Assembly (NCBI RefSeq): GCF_900107625.1
Contig: NZ_FNQK01000017.1
Coordinates: forward strand, 1-64,000
DNA from: Bizionia paragorgiae
GTDB taxonomy: Bacteria; Bacteroidota; Bacteroidia; Flavobacteriales; Flavobacteriaceae
Length of the DNA: 64,000 nucleotides
Direction of reading: 5' to 3'
In this document: piece after piece, positions 8,158 through 16,110 of the stretch
How positions within the stretch are numbered: the first letter of the stretch is position 1
Layout of the letters: every line of letters begins with the position of its first letter
Notes under the pieces: generated by a model
What the model saw: the letters and a program-made list of their open reading frames with translations, nothing else
Database searches by the model: none
What the model was told of the DNA's origin: nothing
Program-made: the position numbers and the translations under genes

Positions 8158-8296
8158 CTTGGCTAATACAGCTATAATTAATTGCTTTGGCAAATGCTTA
8201 TTTGAAAAACTACTTCGGAATTTTCTCTAGCAAGTATTTGTTTACTAAATTAGATACTTACACACAACGTATCATATAGAAAACCGTTGTAACACA
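8158..8296 (+). repeat. attC-like repeat R5
   Basis: A full-length copy. The inverse core TTGGCTAAT (8159-8167) matches the complement of the upstream core at 6745 at 8 of 9 bases. The left arm ATAATTAATTGCTT repeats the left arm of R1. The family word TTTACTAAATTAG precedes CTTACACACAACG, and the core GTTGTAACACA is at 8286-8296. Confidence 0.7.
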
Positions 8297-8315
8297 TTAG
8301 GGAAAAAATAATATT

Positions 8316-9803
8316 ATGGACGGAAATCGAAATAATTCAATAGAAATTAACAAAGAAGAGTTTCGAAAAATCGGACATCAATTAATAGATGATATTTCTG
8401 ATTTCCTTTCTAGTATTGATAAAAAACCTGTTACCATAAAAGAAAGTCCAAGTCAATTACAAAGTATTTTAGGAAATACTTCCTTGCCAGAAAAGGGAAC
8501 ACCCGCAACCGAACTGATTTCGAGAGCAACGGACCTATTACTTAACCATTCATTACTTAATGGACACCCTAAATTCTTAGGCTATATTACTTCATCGGCT
8601 GCCCCAATTGGAGCCTTAGCCGATTTATTAGCAGCATCTGTAAATCCAAATGTTGGCGCGCATATTTTAAGTCCAATGGCTACTGAAATTGAAAAACAAA
8701 CTATTCAATGGCTGGCAGAGTTCATTGGTGTGTCACCTAACTACGGAGGAATTTTAGTCAGCGGAGGAAATATGGCAAATTTCACAGCATTTTTAGCAGC
8801 TAGAACAGCTAAAGCACCTAAAAGCATAAAAGAAGATGGACTTTCAAACATATCCCAAAAGCTAACTATTTATTGTTCAAAAACCACACATACTTGGGTT
8901 GACAAAGCAGCTATATTATTTGGTTTAGGCACAAAATCTATTCGCTGGATTCAAACTGATTCTTCAAATAAAATGGACAATAAAGTACTAGAAGAAACTA
9001 TTAAAGAAGATATAGAAAATGGTTTTAAGCCAATAATGGTTATAGGTACTGCTGGTGATGTTAGTACTGGAGTAGTTGATAATTTAAAAGGCATTTCAAC
9101 TATTTGTAAAGATTATGATTTATGGTTTCACATCGATGGCGCTTATGGCGCTCCAGCCACAATTATTCCAAAATATAAAAACCTGTTTGATGGTCTTTCA
9201 GAAGCTGATTCTATTGCTCTCGACCCACATAAATGGTTATATAGTCCACTTGAAGCCGGTTGTACTTTGGTTAAAAATCCTCAACACTTAATAGATACCT
9301 ATAGCTCACATCCAGAATATTATAATTTTAGCAAAGATGAAAACGAAATTGCTCAAAATTTTTATGAATATGGACTTCAAAACTCACGTGGCTTTAGAGC
9401 TTTAAAGGTTTGGTTATCATTACAACAAATAGGTAAAAGTGGTTATGAAAAACTAATTGGTGAAGACATTGAACTCTCAGAACTGTTATTTGACTTAGCT
9501 AAAAAAAATCCTGAATTAGAGGCAGTTTCTCAAAATTTAAGCATTACTACTTTTAGATATATTCCATTCAATTCCAAAGATGATAATGATTATCTTAATA
9601 AACTAAATGAAGAATTATTGAATGCATTACAAACTGGTGGCGAGTTATTTTTATCAAATGCTATTGTAAACGAAATGTATTGTTTAAGAGCTTGCGTTGT
9701 AAATTTCAGGACTACAAAAAAAGATATTAAAGAGATTATTGATATAATAATTAGAGAGGGAAGAAAAACTAATTTAAAATTACAACAACGAAAAGTAAAT
9801 TAA
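8316..9803 (+). CDS. Pyridoxal-phosphate-dependent amino acid decarboxylase (group II)
   Basis: This 495-residue cytoplasmic fold-type I PLP enzyme belongs to the aromatic-L-amino-acid/glutamate decarboxylase group. Visible marks are GHPKFLGYITSSAAPIGAL (about residues 83-101), the cofactor region VSGGNMANFTA, HIDGAYGAPA with the PLP-contacting Asp, and DPHKWLYSP with the Schiff-base lysine (about residue 306). The length is usual for the group and the frame is intact. The substrate cannot be read from the sequence. It is the largest gene of the cassette-like array, bounded by R5 and R6; it has no partner genes, so a stand-alone role such as amine formation or acid tolerance is possible but unproven. 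Confidence 0.88.
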   Translation: MDGNRNNSIEINKEEFRKIGHQLIDDISDFLSSIDKKPVTIKESPSQLQSILGNTSLPEKGTPATELISRATDLLLNHSLLNGHPKFLGYITSSAAPIGALADLLAASVNPNVGAHILSPMATEIEKQTIQWLAEFIGVSPNYGGILVSGGNMANFTAFLAARTAKAPKSIKEDGLSNISQKLTIYCSKTTHTWVDKAAILFGLGTKSIRWIQTDSSNKMDNKVLEETIKEDIENGFKPIMVIGTAGDVSTGVVDNLKGISTICKDYDLWFHIDGAYGAPATIIPKYKNLFDGLSEADSIALDPHKWLYSPLEAGCTLVKNPQHLIDTYSSHPEYYNFSKDENEIAQNFYEYGLQNSRGFRALKVWLSLQQIGKSGYEKLIGEDIELSELLFDLAKKNPELEAVSQNLSITTFRYIPFNSKDDNDYLNKLNEELLNALQTGGELFLSNAIVNEMYCLRACVVNFRTTKKDIKEIIDIIIREGRKTNLKLQQRKVN

Positions 9804-9807
9804 TAAC

Positions 9808-9834
9808 GTTTTTCAACAATGGTTAGCAACAGTA
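9808..9834 (+). repeat. Short attC-like site R6
   Basis: GTTTTTCAAC (9808-9817) is followed by AATG and the core GTTAGCAACAGTA (9822-9834), directly before the ATG at 9835. The spacer matches R2. The core is 10 of 13 bases complementary to TACAGTTGCCCAC at 10385-10397. Confidence 0.55.
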
Positions 9835-10320
9835 ATGATAAAGCAGTACTTCGAAAATACAAGCCTTAGAAAATTCATCAAATCTGAATTTCGGAATAAA
9901 AAGAAACTGAATGGATTTGGAGGAAAAGTCTCTGCGTTTATTGCTTTGATTCCATCTTTTGTTTACAACTACCAATTAAAAAAATCTTGGAACGAACTTT
10001 ATTTTTCAATTGAAAATAGATTGCTGCATTTTTATCCTGAATTAAGTTGCAAATGGAAAGGACATAAACCCAATTGACTACAACAAGTTTTAAACCAAGA
10101 TTCAAAACGAATTGAATTTAAATTTGACAAGTGTCATATTGGAATAACTAATGACTCAATTTATTTTTTCCCATATGAAACTGCTGATCTGGATTCACCA
10201 TTTTACGACACATTAGAAAAGCAGTTTAGAATAGTTTTTAACCCCAAGGAGAAGAAAGACAAATATTCAACAATTAACACTATTTCGAATTTTAAATCCA
10301 TAAAAGAAATTAATGGATAA
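9835..10320 (+). pseudogene. Small unknown gene interrupted by an in-frame TGA
   Basis: An 80-residue frame from ATG 9835 ends at TGA 10075-10077. The same frame continues without another stop to TAA 10318-10320, adding about 80 residues of coding character (QQVLNQDSKRIEFKFDKCHI, then FFPYETADLDSPFYDT). The original product was probably 161 residues and soluble; I do not recognise the family. The core of R6 ends right at the ATG and R7 starts about 64 bp after the TAA, so the whole 486-bp frame fits one cassette-like unit, which supports the view that the TGA is a recent nonsense change. Confidence 0.65.
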
Positions 10321-10383
10321 ACACAATTGACATTTCAAATAGAAGAGTTGAAAGAAGAAACCGAATTAATAATAAATACAAAA

Positions 10384-10531
10384 CTACAGTTGCCCACACC
10401 ATATAAATATAATTGCTAAATTAGTGCTTAATCAAGGGCCATTGCAGTTTTACTAGCTTCTGATTTTCCTGCGGAAAATCCTCGCATACAAATCGCAACA
10501 TCCATGCACAAAAACGTTGTGTATAATAACA
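10384..10531 (+). repeat. attC-like repeat R7
   Basis: A long copy with inverse core CAGTTGCCCAC, a left arm ATATAATTGCTAAATTAG, the perfect internal hairpin GATTTTCC-TGC-GGAAAATC, and CAAATCGCAACATCCATGCAC before the core GTTGTGTATAATAACA (10516-10531). Confidence 0.7.
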
Positions 10532-10544
10532 TAAGAAACATAAA

Positions 10545-11432
10545 ATGATAAAAAAACTCACACCTTTTCTCTTATTCACTATGTTGTATTGTAATGCAAC
10601 TTACACACAAGAGCTACACAATAGGAATACGAATTGGGAAAAAGAAAATTTAAAAGAAAACGTCCAATCTTATACAGAAATCAGTGAACCTCAAAAACAG
10701 ATTGTCCATGAAATTAGTGGTCCATCAAAAACAAAATTTGTATTTAATAAACAAGGACATTTAATTGAAAGAAGTTTTTATAATTATAGGCTAGGAGATT
10801 TTGATCTTCAATGGACATATAAATATGATAATCATGGCAATCAAATAGAATTTAGAGAGTGTACAGGCAATGATTTACATCAAAAAAAATGTATTCTATC
10901 TAAGTACACATACAAGAAAAAAGGTAATCAAACAGAAATTAAACTCTATGAAATTAGAGAATTTCTTCCTGAATCAGAAGATGGAGATTATACTCATAAA
11001 AAGTGGATTTACACTTATAATAATAAAGGCTACCTGATAGAAGCAGAAGAGTATAGAGGAGAAAAAGATTTACATACAGTAAACAATTATATTTATGACA
11101 ATAAAGGAAATTTAACAACAAAAAAACACGTGTATAACGAAAAAGAATATTCTAAAACGTCTTATAAATATGATAAAAAAGGCAATATGTTAGAGTGGAA
11201 ATATTGGGCAAGTAATGATAATGATCTAAATAAAATAATTACTTATTCTTATGATGACAAAGAAAACATTGTAGAGAAAAGTTTTAGAAAGTATACAGAT
11301 GGAAAAATTTATAGAATATATAGTTACAAATACGAATATGATAGACATGATAATTGGAAAAAATGTATAGAATATAAAAATGGAACCCCAATAAATATAC
11401 TAAAACGAACTTATGAATATTTTGAAAAATAA
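10545..11432 (+). CDS. Secreted protein with YD-type (RHS-like) repeats
   Basis: A 295-residue protein with an N-terminal signal segment (KLTPFLLFTMLYCNATYTQ) followed by at least five beta-hairpin repeats of the form Y-x-Y-D-x-x-G-N (WTYKYDNHGNQIE, YTYNNKGYLIEAEE, YIYDNKGNLTTKK, YKYDKKGNMLEWK, YSYDDKENIVEKS). Such YD repeats form wound beta sheets in RHS and wall-associated proteins; here there is no toxin domain, and the protein is only a short repeat tract. The likely location is periplasm or surface. The gene starts 14 bp after the core of R7, and the downstream repeat is interrupted by an IS110 relic. Confidence 0.72.
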   Translation: MIKKLTPFLLFTMLYCNATYTQELHNRNTNWEKENLKENVQSYTEISEPQKQIVHEISGPSKTKFVFNKQGHLIERSFYNYRLGDFDLQWTYKYDNHGNQIEFRECTGNDLHQKKCILSKYTYKKKGNQTEIKLYEIREFLPESEDGDYTHKKWIYTYNNKGYLIEAEEYRGEKDLHTVNNYIYDNKGNLTTKKHVYNEKEYSKTSYKYDKKGNMLEWKYWASNDNDLNKIITYSYDDKENIVEKSFRKYTDGKIYRIYSYKYEYDRHDNWKKCIEYKNGTPINILKRTYEYFEK

Positions 11433-11444
11433 TGGTTATAAAGT

Positions 11445-11735
11445 ACTATGGGACACTACCCTAAAAACAAGTAAAACACTCAAAAACATCTGTGAGACCC
11501 ACCAACATTAGGACTGTTTTGTTCCCAGTACCCGGTATGCTTTTTAAACGTGTTAAAACGTCTTGGTGCACTTTTTTAACTAAAACTATTAATTTATCCT
11601 CAAAGGTTTTTAATTCTTTTTGTACTAGTTTTAAACTGCGTTTAGAGAACTCACCACTACTTTACTCGGATTTCCTAAAACAGCTTCACCGTGTTATTTG
11701 TATTTAAGCCTAGGGCTTTGTTTTGTTTTGTTTCC
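11445..11735 (-). mobile_element. Deleted relic of the IS110-family element
   Basis: Bases 11445-11490 match the low-coordinate end of the complete element (AGTACTATGG, then AAAAACAAGTAAAA). Bases 11491-11733 match the transposase interior near 4896-5137 (GTGAGACCCACCAACATTAG onward to GGCTTTGTTTTG). About 300 bp between these parts, and all of the transposase start, are gone. The apparent plus-strand ORF at 11492-11707 is antisense to this relic. The insertion lies inside a cassette-type repeat. Confidence 0.75.
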
Positions 11736-11739
11736 TTCA

Positions 11740-11941
11740 TATTTAGAGACCTTAAAGTAGTATTTTAATTAAAATGCTAACTTAAACCGTGTTAAAACAA
11801 ATTCGTGTCCTCGCCTACTTCTGAAAATTGCTTCGCCAGTTCGCTGCTCTCGGATCTTACGGATTGTCTAGTTGGTTTTTATTTGCTAAATTAGTTACTG
11901 AAATACACCACTAATTAAACACAAAACCGATATAAATCATT
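11740..11941 (+). repeat. attC-like repeat R8 (left end displaced by the IS110 relic)
   Basis: It contains GCTTCGCCAGTTCGCTGC, then CGGATCTTACGGATTGTCTA, the family word TTTGCTAAATTAG and CACAAAACCGATATAAATCA. A matching left stub TGGTTATAAA lies at 11433-11444, on the other side of the IS relic. The first two words recur in R9 and R10. Confidence 0.6.
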
Positions 11942-11948
11942 AGAAAAA

Positions 11949-12332
11949 ATGAGAATAGGATATAATAAAAGACACGTGAACATCAATCTAATTTTTGGAT
12001 TGCTTTGGCTCGTTTGGTTTTTTATAGGAATTCTCACTAAAGACAAACCAAACTGGATTGATTATGGTTGGATTGTAATTTCTGCAATGTATTTAATAGG
12101 CTATTTTTATCAACGACAGCATAAATATCTGACCATTGAAAATGGTAATATAAAAATTAATAGCCCATTCGGAAAAAAGCTAAATCTGACTGAAGTCAAA
12201 CAGATTAAAAAGTTTGCTGCAGATTATATCTTAAAAACTGACAGAAAAGAAATTACTATCAACACACAAATTATTGACCCGAATTCACTCGCGGAACTAA
12301 ACGCGGAACTTGAAAAACTAAATTTAGATTAG
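11949..12332 (+). CDS. Small membrane protein with a PH-like C-terminal domain
   Basis: A 127-residue protein with two membrane helices (LIFGLLWLVWFFIGIL, about residues 14-29, and WIVISAMYLIGYFY, about 41-54) followed by a cytoplasmic domain of about 70 residues (YLTIENGNIKINSPFGKKLN, then LTEVKQIKKF) that has the strand pattern of bacterial PH-like domains. No function is known to me. It lies between repeats R8 and R9 with no co-oriented neighbour close enough for an operon. Confidence 0.65.
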   Translation: MRIGYNKRHVNINLIFGLLWLVWFFIGILTKDKPNWIDYGWIVISAMYLIGYFYQRQHKYLTIENGNIKINSPFGKKLNLTEVKQIKKFAADYILKTDRKEITINTQIIDPNSLAELNAELEKLNLD

Positions 12333-12339
12333 GAATAAA

Positions 12340-12550
12340 AACGTTTTACAATACCATGTAAAAACATTCCTTATATTTAACTAAACTGCACGCATAAGAC
12401 GTGAATAATTAATTACCTAGCCACTGCCAACATACAACCATGGCTTCGCTAGTTCGCTGCGCTCTGAGCTCCCGAATTTTATATATCGTAATATTTGCTT
12501 AATTAAGTTCTTAAACCTCGCAATTAAACTTAGACAAAACCGTTTGGTTC
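12340..12550 (+). repeat. attC-like repeat R9
   Basis: It contains GGCTTCGCTAGTTCGCTGCG and TTTGCTTAATTAAG, both shared with R8, and ends in a core-like ACCGTTTGGTTC (12540-12550). The arms are more divergent than in R1 or R5. Confidence 0.5.
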
Positions 12551-12603
12551 TTTAAAACTAAAACAGTTCCTTTCAATTACTTAATGTATCCAATCTAAAA
12601 CTA

Positions 12604-12611
12604 TAGATTTG
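12604..12611 (+). promoter_or_regulatory. Bacteroidota -7 promoter element TAGATTTG
   Basis: TAGATTTG fits TAnnTTTG and lies 30 bp before the ATG at 12641. No clear -33 TTTG is seen at the usual spacing, so the match is partial. Confidence 0.45.
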
Positions 12612-12640
12612 CAAATTGAAAACTAAAAAAACATATACTT

Positions 12641-12937
12641 ATGAATACTATAATAGAACGCATTACAAAAATGGAAAACATATTAGACGAACTCACCATA
12701 GTCGTTGAGAAATCTGATAAAGCAATGAGTGAACTTGAAGATTCCTTAAAAGATTTAAAGACATTAAAGACATACTATGAATCGCAATATATGAAAGATG
12801 TGATGGCAGACAAAAGGCTTGAAGTCCCACAGGATCTTAAGCGAGGCGTTTTGAGTGAAGATGCTGTTCATATGCTGCTCACCGATTTGTTTGAATTATC
12901 TAACAAAATGGAAAAATTGAGCAAAAAAATAAGATGA
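12641..12937 (+). CDS. DUF4298 family protein
   Basis: A 98-residue soluble, mostly helical protein. The N-terminus is a coiled-coil (RITKMENILDELTIVVEKSD) and the C-terminus carries the diagnostic DUF4298 block KRGVLSEDAVHMLLTDL (about residues 67-83). The family is widespread, small and of unknown function; the length is typical. A -7 element lies upstream, so unlike several neighbours this gene seems to have its own promoter. It is the last recognisable unit of the repeat-separated array. Confidence 0.85.
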   Translation: MNTIIERITKMENILDELTIVVEKSDKAMSELEDSLKDLKTLKTYYESQYMKDVMADKRLEVPQDLKRGVLSEDAVHMLLTDLFELSNKMEKLSKKIR

Positions 12938-12957
12938 TTTTAATAAAAATCTACATT

Positions 12958-13128
12958 AAGAAAACAAACAACCAGCGGCAAACACCTTGTTTACTTATTG
13001 GCTCGTTTTAGCTTGCTTACCTAACTTGCTTAACCACTGTACTACGATCGGGTCTTACGGACTTTCTATTCGGTATGTATTTACTAAATTTCGCACTTCA
13101 CCTCGATATACCTCTTTTAAAACCACCA
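12958..13128 (+). repeat. attC-like repeat R10
   Basis: It contains GATCGGGTCTTACGGACTTTC and GTATTTACTAAATTTCGCAC, closely matching CTCGGATCTTACGGATTGTC and TATTTGCTAAATTAGTTAC of R8. It ends the block of repeats; no further tandem copy follows. Confidence 0.55.
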
Positions 13129-13225
13129 AACCAACAATTTAAAAAACATTCAGAATTTTAAAACTTGATGTCTTGAGATAAACCCAGAGCATAATTGTGT
13201 TTAAAAGACCTTAGTGTCTTTAAGA

Positions 13226-13256
13226 TTGTTAATATCAAATATATTGATTAGCTTTG
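13226..13256 (+). promoter_or_regulatory. Bacteroidota promoter for a 37-codon gene
   Basis: The -33 TTG (13226-13228) is spaced 20 bp from the -7 element TAGCTTTG (13249-13256), a full match to TAnnTTTG. The predicted start of transcription is near 13263, sixteen bases before the ATG at 13279. Confidence 0.7.
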
Positions 13257-13278
13257 TAACTCATTAATTTTAATACAA

Positions 13279-13392
13279 ATGGCAGCAATTTATAGTCTAC
13301 ATACCAATACTAATCCTTCAGGGTTAGCGCTGTCATTATCGTACTTACATGACGATATTTTTTTAAAAAATTCAAAAGAGTTTATTAATTAA
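13279..13392 (+). CDS. Putative 37-residue small protein
   Basis: The ORF runs from ATG 13279 to TAA 13390-13392 and encodes a mixed peptide (MAAIYSLHTNTNPSGLALSL at the N-terminus, ending in KNSKEFIN). It is not a member of any family I know. Support is positional: a well-formed promoter sits 22-53 bp upstream and a stem-loop (CCCTGTT/AACAGGG) starts two bases after the stop. The transcript of roughly 150 nt could instead be a small RNA with the ORF incidental. Confidence 0.45.
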   Translation: MAAIYSLHTNTNPSGLALSLSYLHDDIFLKNSKEFIN

Positions 13393-13393
13393 T

Positions 13394-13416
13394 CCCTGTT
13401 ACGACTCAAAACAGGG
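13394..13416 (+). terminator. Stem-loop after the 37-codon ORF
   Basis: CCCTGTT (13394-13400) pairs with AACAGGG (13410-13416) around a nine-base loop. No T-run follows directly, so it may be an RNA 3' end stabiliser rather than a classical terminator. Confidence 0.45.
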
Positions 13417-13567
13417 CCACTCTTTATTAGTATCACAATTTAATCTTATTTCCTTTTTATCACTATTATTAGCATTCAAAAACAGGAGCTCGGTATACCG
13501 TGCACTATTTTGAATGATTGAGTCACACTAACGTCGTGCTAAGAAGGACATTCAAAAAAAAAATATT

Positions 13568-13945
13568 ATGATGTCAAAAAATGTAATTTTAACAACTGGA
13601 ATTTATGATATGATTAAAGATCATGTCAGAAGAAAAAAAGTAACAAAACAAGAAGAAGAGCTTTTACTTTTAGAACTAAAAAACGCCGAACAAGTGTATA
13701 GACGCGATTTACCAGAAGATATTGTTACGGTAAACCGACGTGTAAAAATAAAAGACCACACGGAAAACAAAGAAAAAGAATATACGTTTGTGTCTACCAC
13801 TAAAACAAACCCTAAAAAAGGTAAACTATCTATTTTATGTGATGTTGCCGTTGCAACAATTGGCAGACAGGTAGGTGATGTAATAAATTGGCCTTTTAAA
13901 GATGGTGAAAGAAAACTAGAAATCTTAATGGTTGAAAACATATAA
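13568..13945 (+). CDS. GreA/GreB-type C-terminal domain protein
   Basis: A 125-residue cytoplasmic protein whose C-terminal half (about residues 50-125) matches the FKBP-like C-terminal domain of transcript cleavage factors: VTVNRRVKIKD, PKKGKLSILCDVAVATIGRQ, VGDVINWPFKDGERKLEIL. The N-terminal coiled coil of true GreA is shortened to about 45 residues, more as in Rnk-type proteins, so it probably binds RNA polymerase without full cleavage activity. The protein starts at the first of two ATGs. It is followed by a strong hairpin terminator at 13957-14009. Confidence 0.82.
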   Translation: MMSKNVILTTGIYDMIKDHVRRKKVTKQEEELLLLELKNAEQVYRRDLPEDIVTVNRRVKIKDHTENKEKEYTFVSTTKTNPKKGKLSILCDVAVATIGRQVGDVINWPFKDGERKLEILMVENI

Positions 13946-13956
13946 CCACCACAAAC

Positions 13957-14009
13957 AAAAAAAGAAAAAGAGTCTTTGTATTATTAATACAAAGGCTCTT
14001 TTTCTTTTT
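13957..14009. terminator. Strong bidirectional terminator
   Basis: AAAGAAAAAGAGTCTTTGTA and its near-perfect complement ending in CTCTTTTTCTTT flank a TTATTAA loop; the A- and T-runs allow termination on both strands. The rest of the 331-bp gap up to 14277 shows nothing I recognise. Confidence 0.9.
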
Positions 14010-14276
14010 ACAACTACCCAAACTTGAACTGTCGGTTACAAACAAAATCGTCTCACTGTATCTTGAATACAACACGTGTTTCATTGTATGTTATTTCCGA
14101 AATTTTCTTCAAAAAATCATTAGATAACATTTACATTTGACAAGTGGCTATTGAGTTTAAGCACAAATTTTTTTTCGGATTTTCGTTGGTGTGAATTTTT
14201 GAGCCAAACGACGCAATTAACCTCCCGAAACCACGTTTCAGCTCATACTAATATTAGAAAATTATTATAACTCAGA

Positions 14277-15701
14277 ATGGATAAAATTGCAGTAATTGGA
14301 GGCTTAGGCGCTTTATCTGGAGCTGATTTATTTTTTAAACTTTTAAAAAATAAAACGGCTATAAAAAATCAAAAGCACTACCATTTCATTTTTGAACAAC
14401 AACCTTATAGTCAGATTGAATCTGCGTTATTTGAAGAGCAAGATATTAAATCAAGAAAGTTCTACACCTTTAATTTATGTAAAAACTTTGAACAACAAAA
14501 GGTGTCTAAAGTTCTACTCCCCTGCTTTGCGAGTCATTCTTTTTTAGACGAACTACAAAAGGAAACATCAATTTCTATTGTCAATATATTTGATGCAATA
14601 ACACATTATCTGAGTTTGAAATTTAAAAAGGGGACTAAGATAGGCGTACTCACATCTAGTTTTGTAAAAGAATCATCCTTGTTAAAGACCTACCTTCAAG
14701 ATTATGAATTGATATATCCCACAAACCAAACCCAGTTAATGCATGCTATCTATGGTAAATTGGGCATAAAAAACGGGTACTTAGACGGTCTGCCGTTAGA
14801 GTATGTATACGAGGCCTGCACCGAATTAAAAGCAAACGGTTGTGAAGTTATTTTACCCTGTATAACCGAAATAGCTCTATTGGCAAATAAACTTTGGACA
14901 AGGGGGATTTCTATTATAGACGTTAATGAGATCTATGCAGACTATGCACTATCTCAAGGAAGCACCCCACAACCTAAACCGTTTAAACTTGGTATTGTAG
15001 GCGGAGTTGGTCCTTCTGCAACGGTCGATTTTATGAATAAAATCATTCAAAGTACACCCGCGAAGAAAGACCAGGACCATATAAAAATGATAGTGGAACA
15101 GAATCCTCAAATTCCAGATAGAACAGCCAATTTGATTCATAATCAAACAGACCCCACCATTGCGCTATTTTCAACCTGTAAAAAATTAGAAGCGGCTGGC
15201 TCAAATGCCATAGCAATACCTTGTAACACAGCACATGCTTTTGTAAAAGAAATACAAGAACACCTTAATGTGCCTATTGTTAATATGATAACAACGACAG
15301 CTGAATATATTTTAGAGAATTTTGGAAAAGAGACCAATGTCGGCTTACTAGCAACCAGTGGCACTATTCAAAGTCAAGTTTATTACAATGTACTTACGCA
15401 CTATGGACTTCAGGTTATGATTCCTGACCACACCCATCAAAACGATGTTATGGAAAGTATATATGGGGATAGGGGTGTAAAAGCGGGATATACCGATGGG
15501 CTCTGCAAAGAACAAATTAACAAAAGCGTTAATCACCTTATTAAAAGAAACGCTCAAGTCATTATTTTAGGGTGTACAGAGTTACCGCTTCTGTTTCCTG
15601 AAACTAACACATTTAGGGATAATAAAACAGCCGTTGAACTCGTTGACCCTACTCTAATTCTAGCAAAAACGGTAGTCGATTTAGCCACATCAAACCTATG
15701 A
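14277..15701 (+). CDS. Tandem aspartate/glutamate racemase-family protein
   Basis: A 474-residue protein made of two complete Asp/Glu racemase-like domains (about residues 1-228 and 236-474). Family members are usually single domains of 220-260 residues with a catalytic cysteine in each half. The C-terminal domain has both in canonical form (IPCNTAH and LGCTELPLL). The N-terminal domain keeps both cysteines but in altered surroundings (LLPCFASHSF and ILPCITEIALL), so it may have changed substrate or be partly inactive. Each domain starts with a G-rich turn (VIGGLGALSG; IVGGVGPSAT). Likely reaction: racemisation of aspartate or a related amino acid. It stands alone, with no murein gene beside it. 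Confidence 0.85.
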   Translation: MDKIAVIGGLGALSGADLFFKLLKNKTAIKNQKHYHFIFEQQPYSQIESALFEEQDIKSRKFYTFNLCKNFEQQKVSKVLLPCFASHSFLDELQKETSISIVNIFDAITHYLSLKFKKGTKIGVLTSSFVKESSLLKTYLQDYELIYPTNQTQLMHAIYGKLGIKNGYLDGLPLEYVYEACTELKANGCEVILPCITEIALLANKLWTRGISIIDVNEIYADYALSQGSTPQPKPFKLGIVGGVGPSATVDFMNKIIQSTPAKKDQDHIKMIVEQNPQIPDRTANLIHNQTDPTIALFSTCKKLEAAGSNAIAIPCNTAHAFVKEIQEHLNVPIVNMITTTAEYILENFGKETNVGLLATSGTIQSQVYYNVLTHYGLQVMIPDHTHQNDVMESIYGDRGVKAGYTDGLCKEQINKSVNHLIKRNAQVIILGCTELPLLFPETNTFRDNKTAVELVDPTLILAKTVVDLATSNL

Positions 15702-15906
15702 AAAAACTAACGCAAAACTAAAATCAATGCACAGTTGGCTTTTATAGAAATACTGATGATAACATTACTGAAAGCCCTTGATTAACACAGGCTAACCATA
15801 AGACAACACCATTTTACTATCGAAAACTAAACGACGAGAATATTAATTCCATTTACAAAAACATAATCCTACACCCGATAATAAAAACTGTGCAGCTTAT
15901 TATATT

Positions 15907-16110
15907 TTATGCTTTTTTACCCGCTAAAAAGCTAGCGACTAAAGCGACAACACCTAATCCTATCGTAATGTAAGCATTAGTATTATCTTGAGCTTCGACG
16001 CTTAAAGGACCAATATTTATTGCGGCTTCTGGAGCAATCATAGTATAAACACCATAAGCTAATAGCCCCACTCCCGCGACCATTAAAATTGTTTTGACTG
16101 TTTTATTCAT
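15907..16110 (-). CDS. Small two-helix membrane protein
   Basis: A 67-residue protein with two hydrophobic helices (ILMVAGVGLLAYGVYTMI, about residues 8-25, and AYITIGLGVVALVASFLA, about 46-63) joined by a short polar loop and ending in a basic tail (GKKA). The pattern recalls DUF3185-type mini-membrane proteins but I cannot assign it firmly. It is transcribed on its own, opposite to its neighbours. Confidence 0.65.
   Translation of the reverse strand: MNKTVKTILMVAGVGLLAYGVYTMIAPEAAINIGPLSVEAQDNTNAYITIGLGVVALVASFLAGKKA

Noticed and set aside
10075-10077. TGA read as selenocysteine
   Set aside because: No selenocysteine insertion hairpin is evident after the TGA and the protein is not of a known seleno-family; a nonsense mutation is simpler.
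10545-11432. Repetitive stretch as a CRISPR or DNA satellite
   Set aside because: The periodicity is at the protein level (YD repeats); the DNA units are not identical and there are no spacers.
11492-11707. 71-codon plus-strand ORF
   Set aside because: It is antisense to the IS110 transposase relic and carries no independent coding signal.
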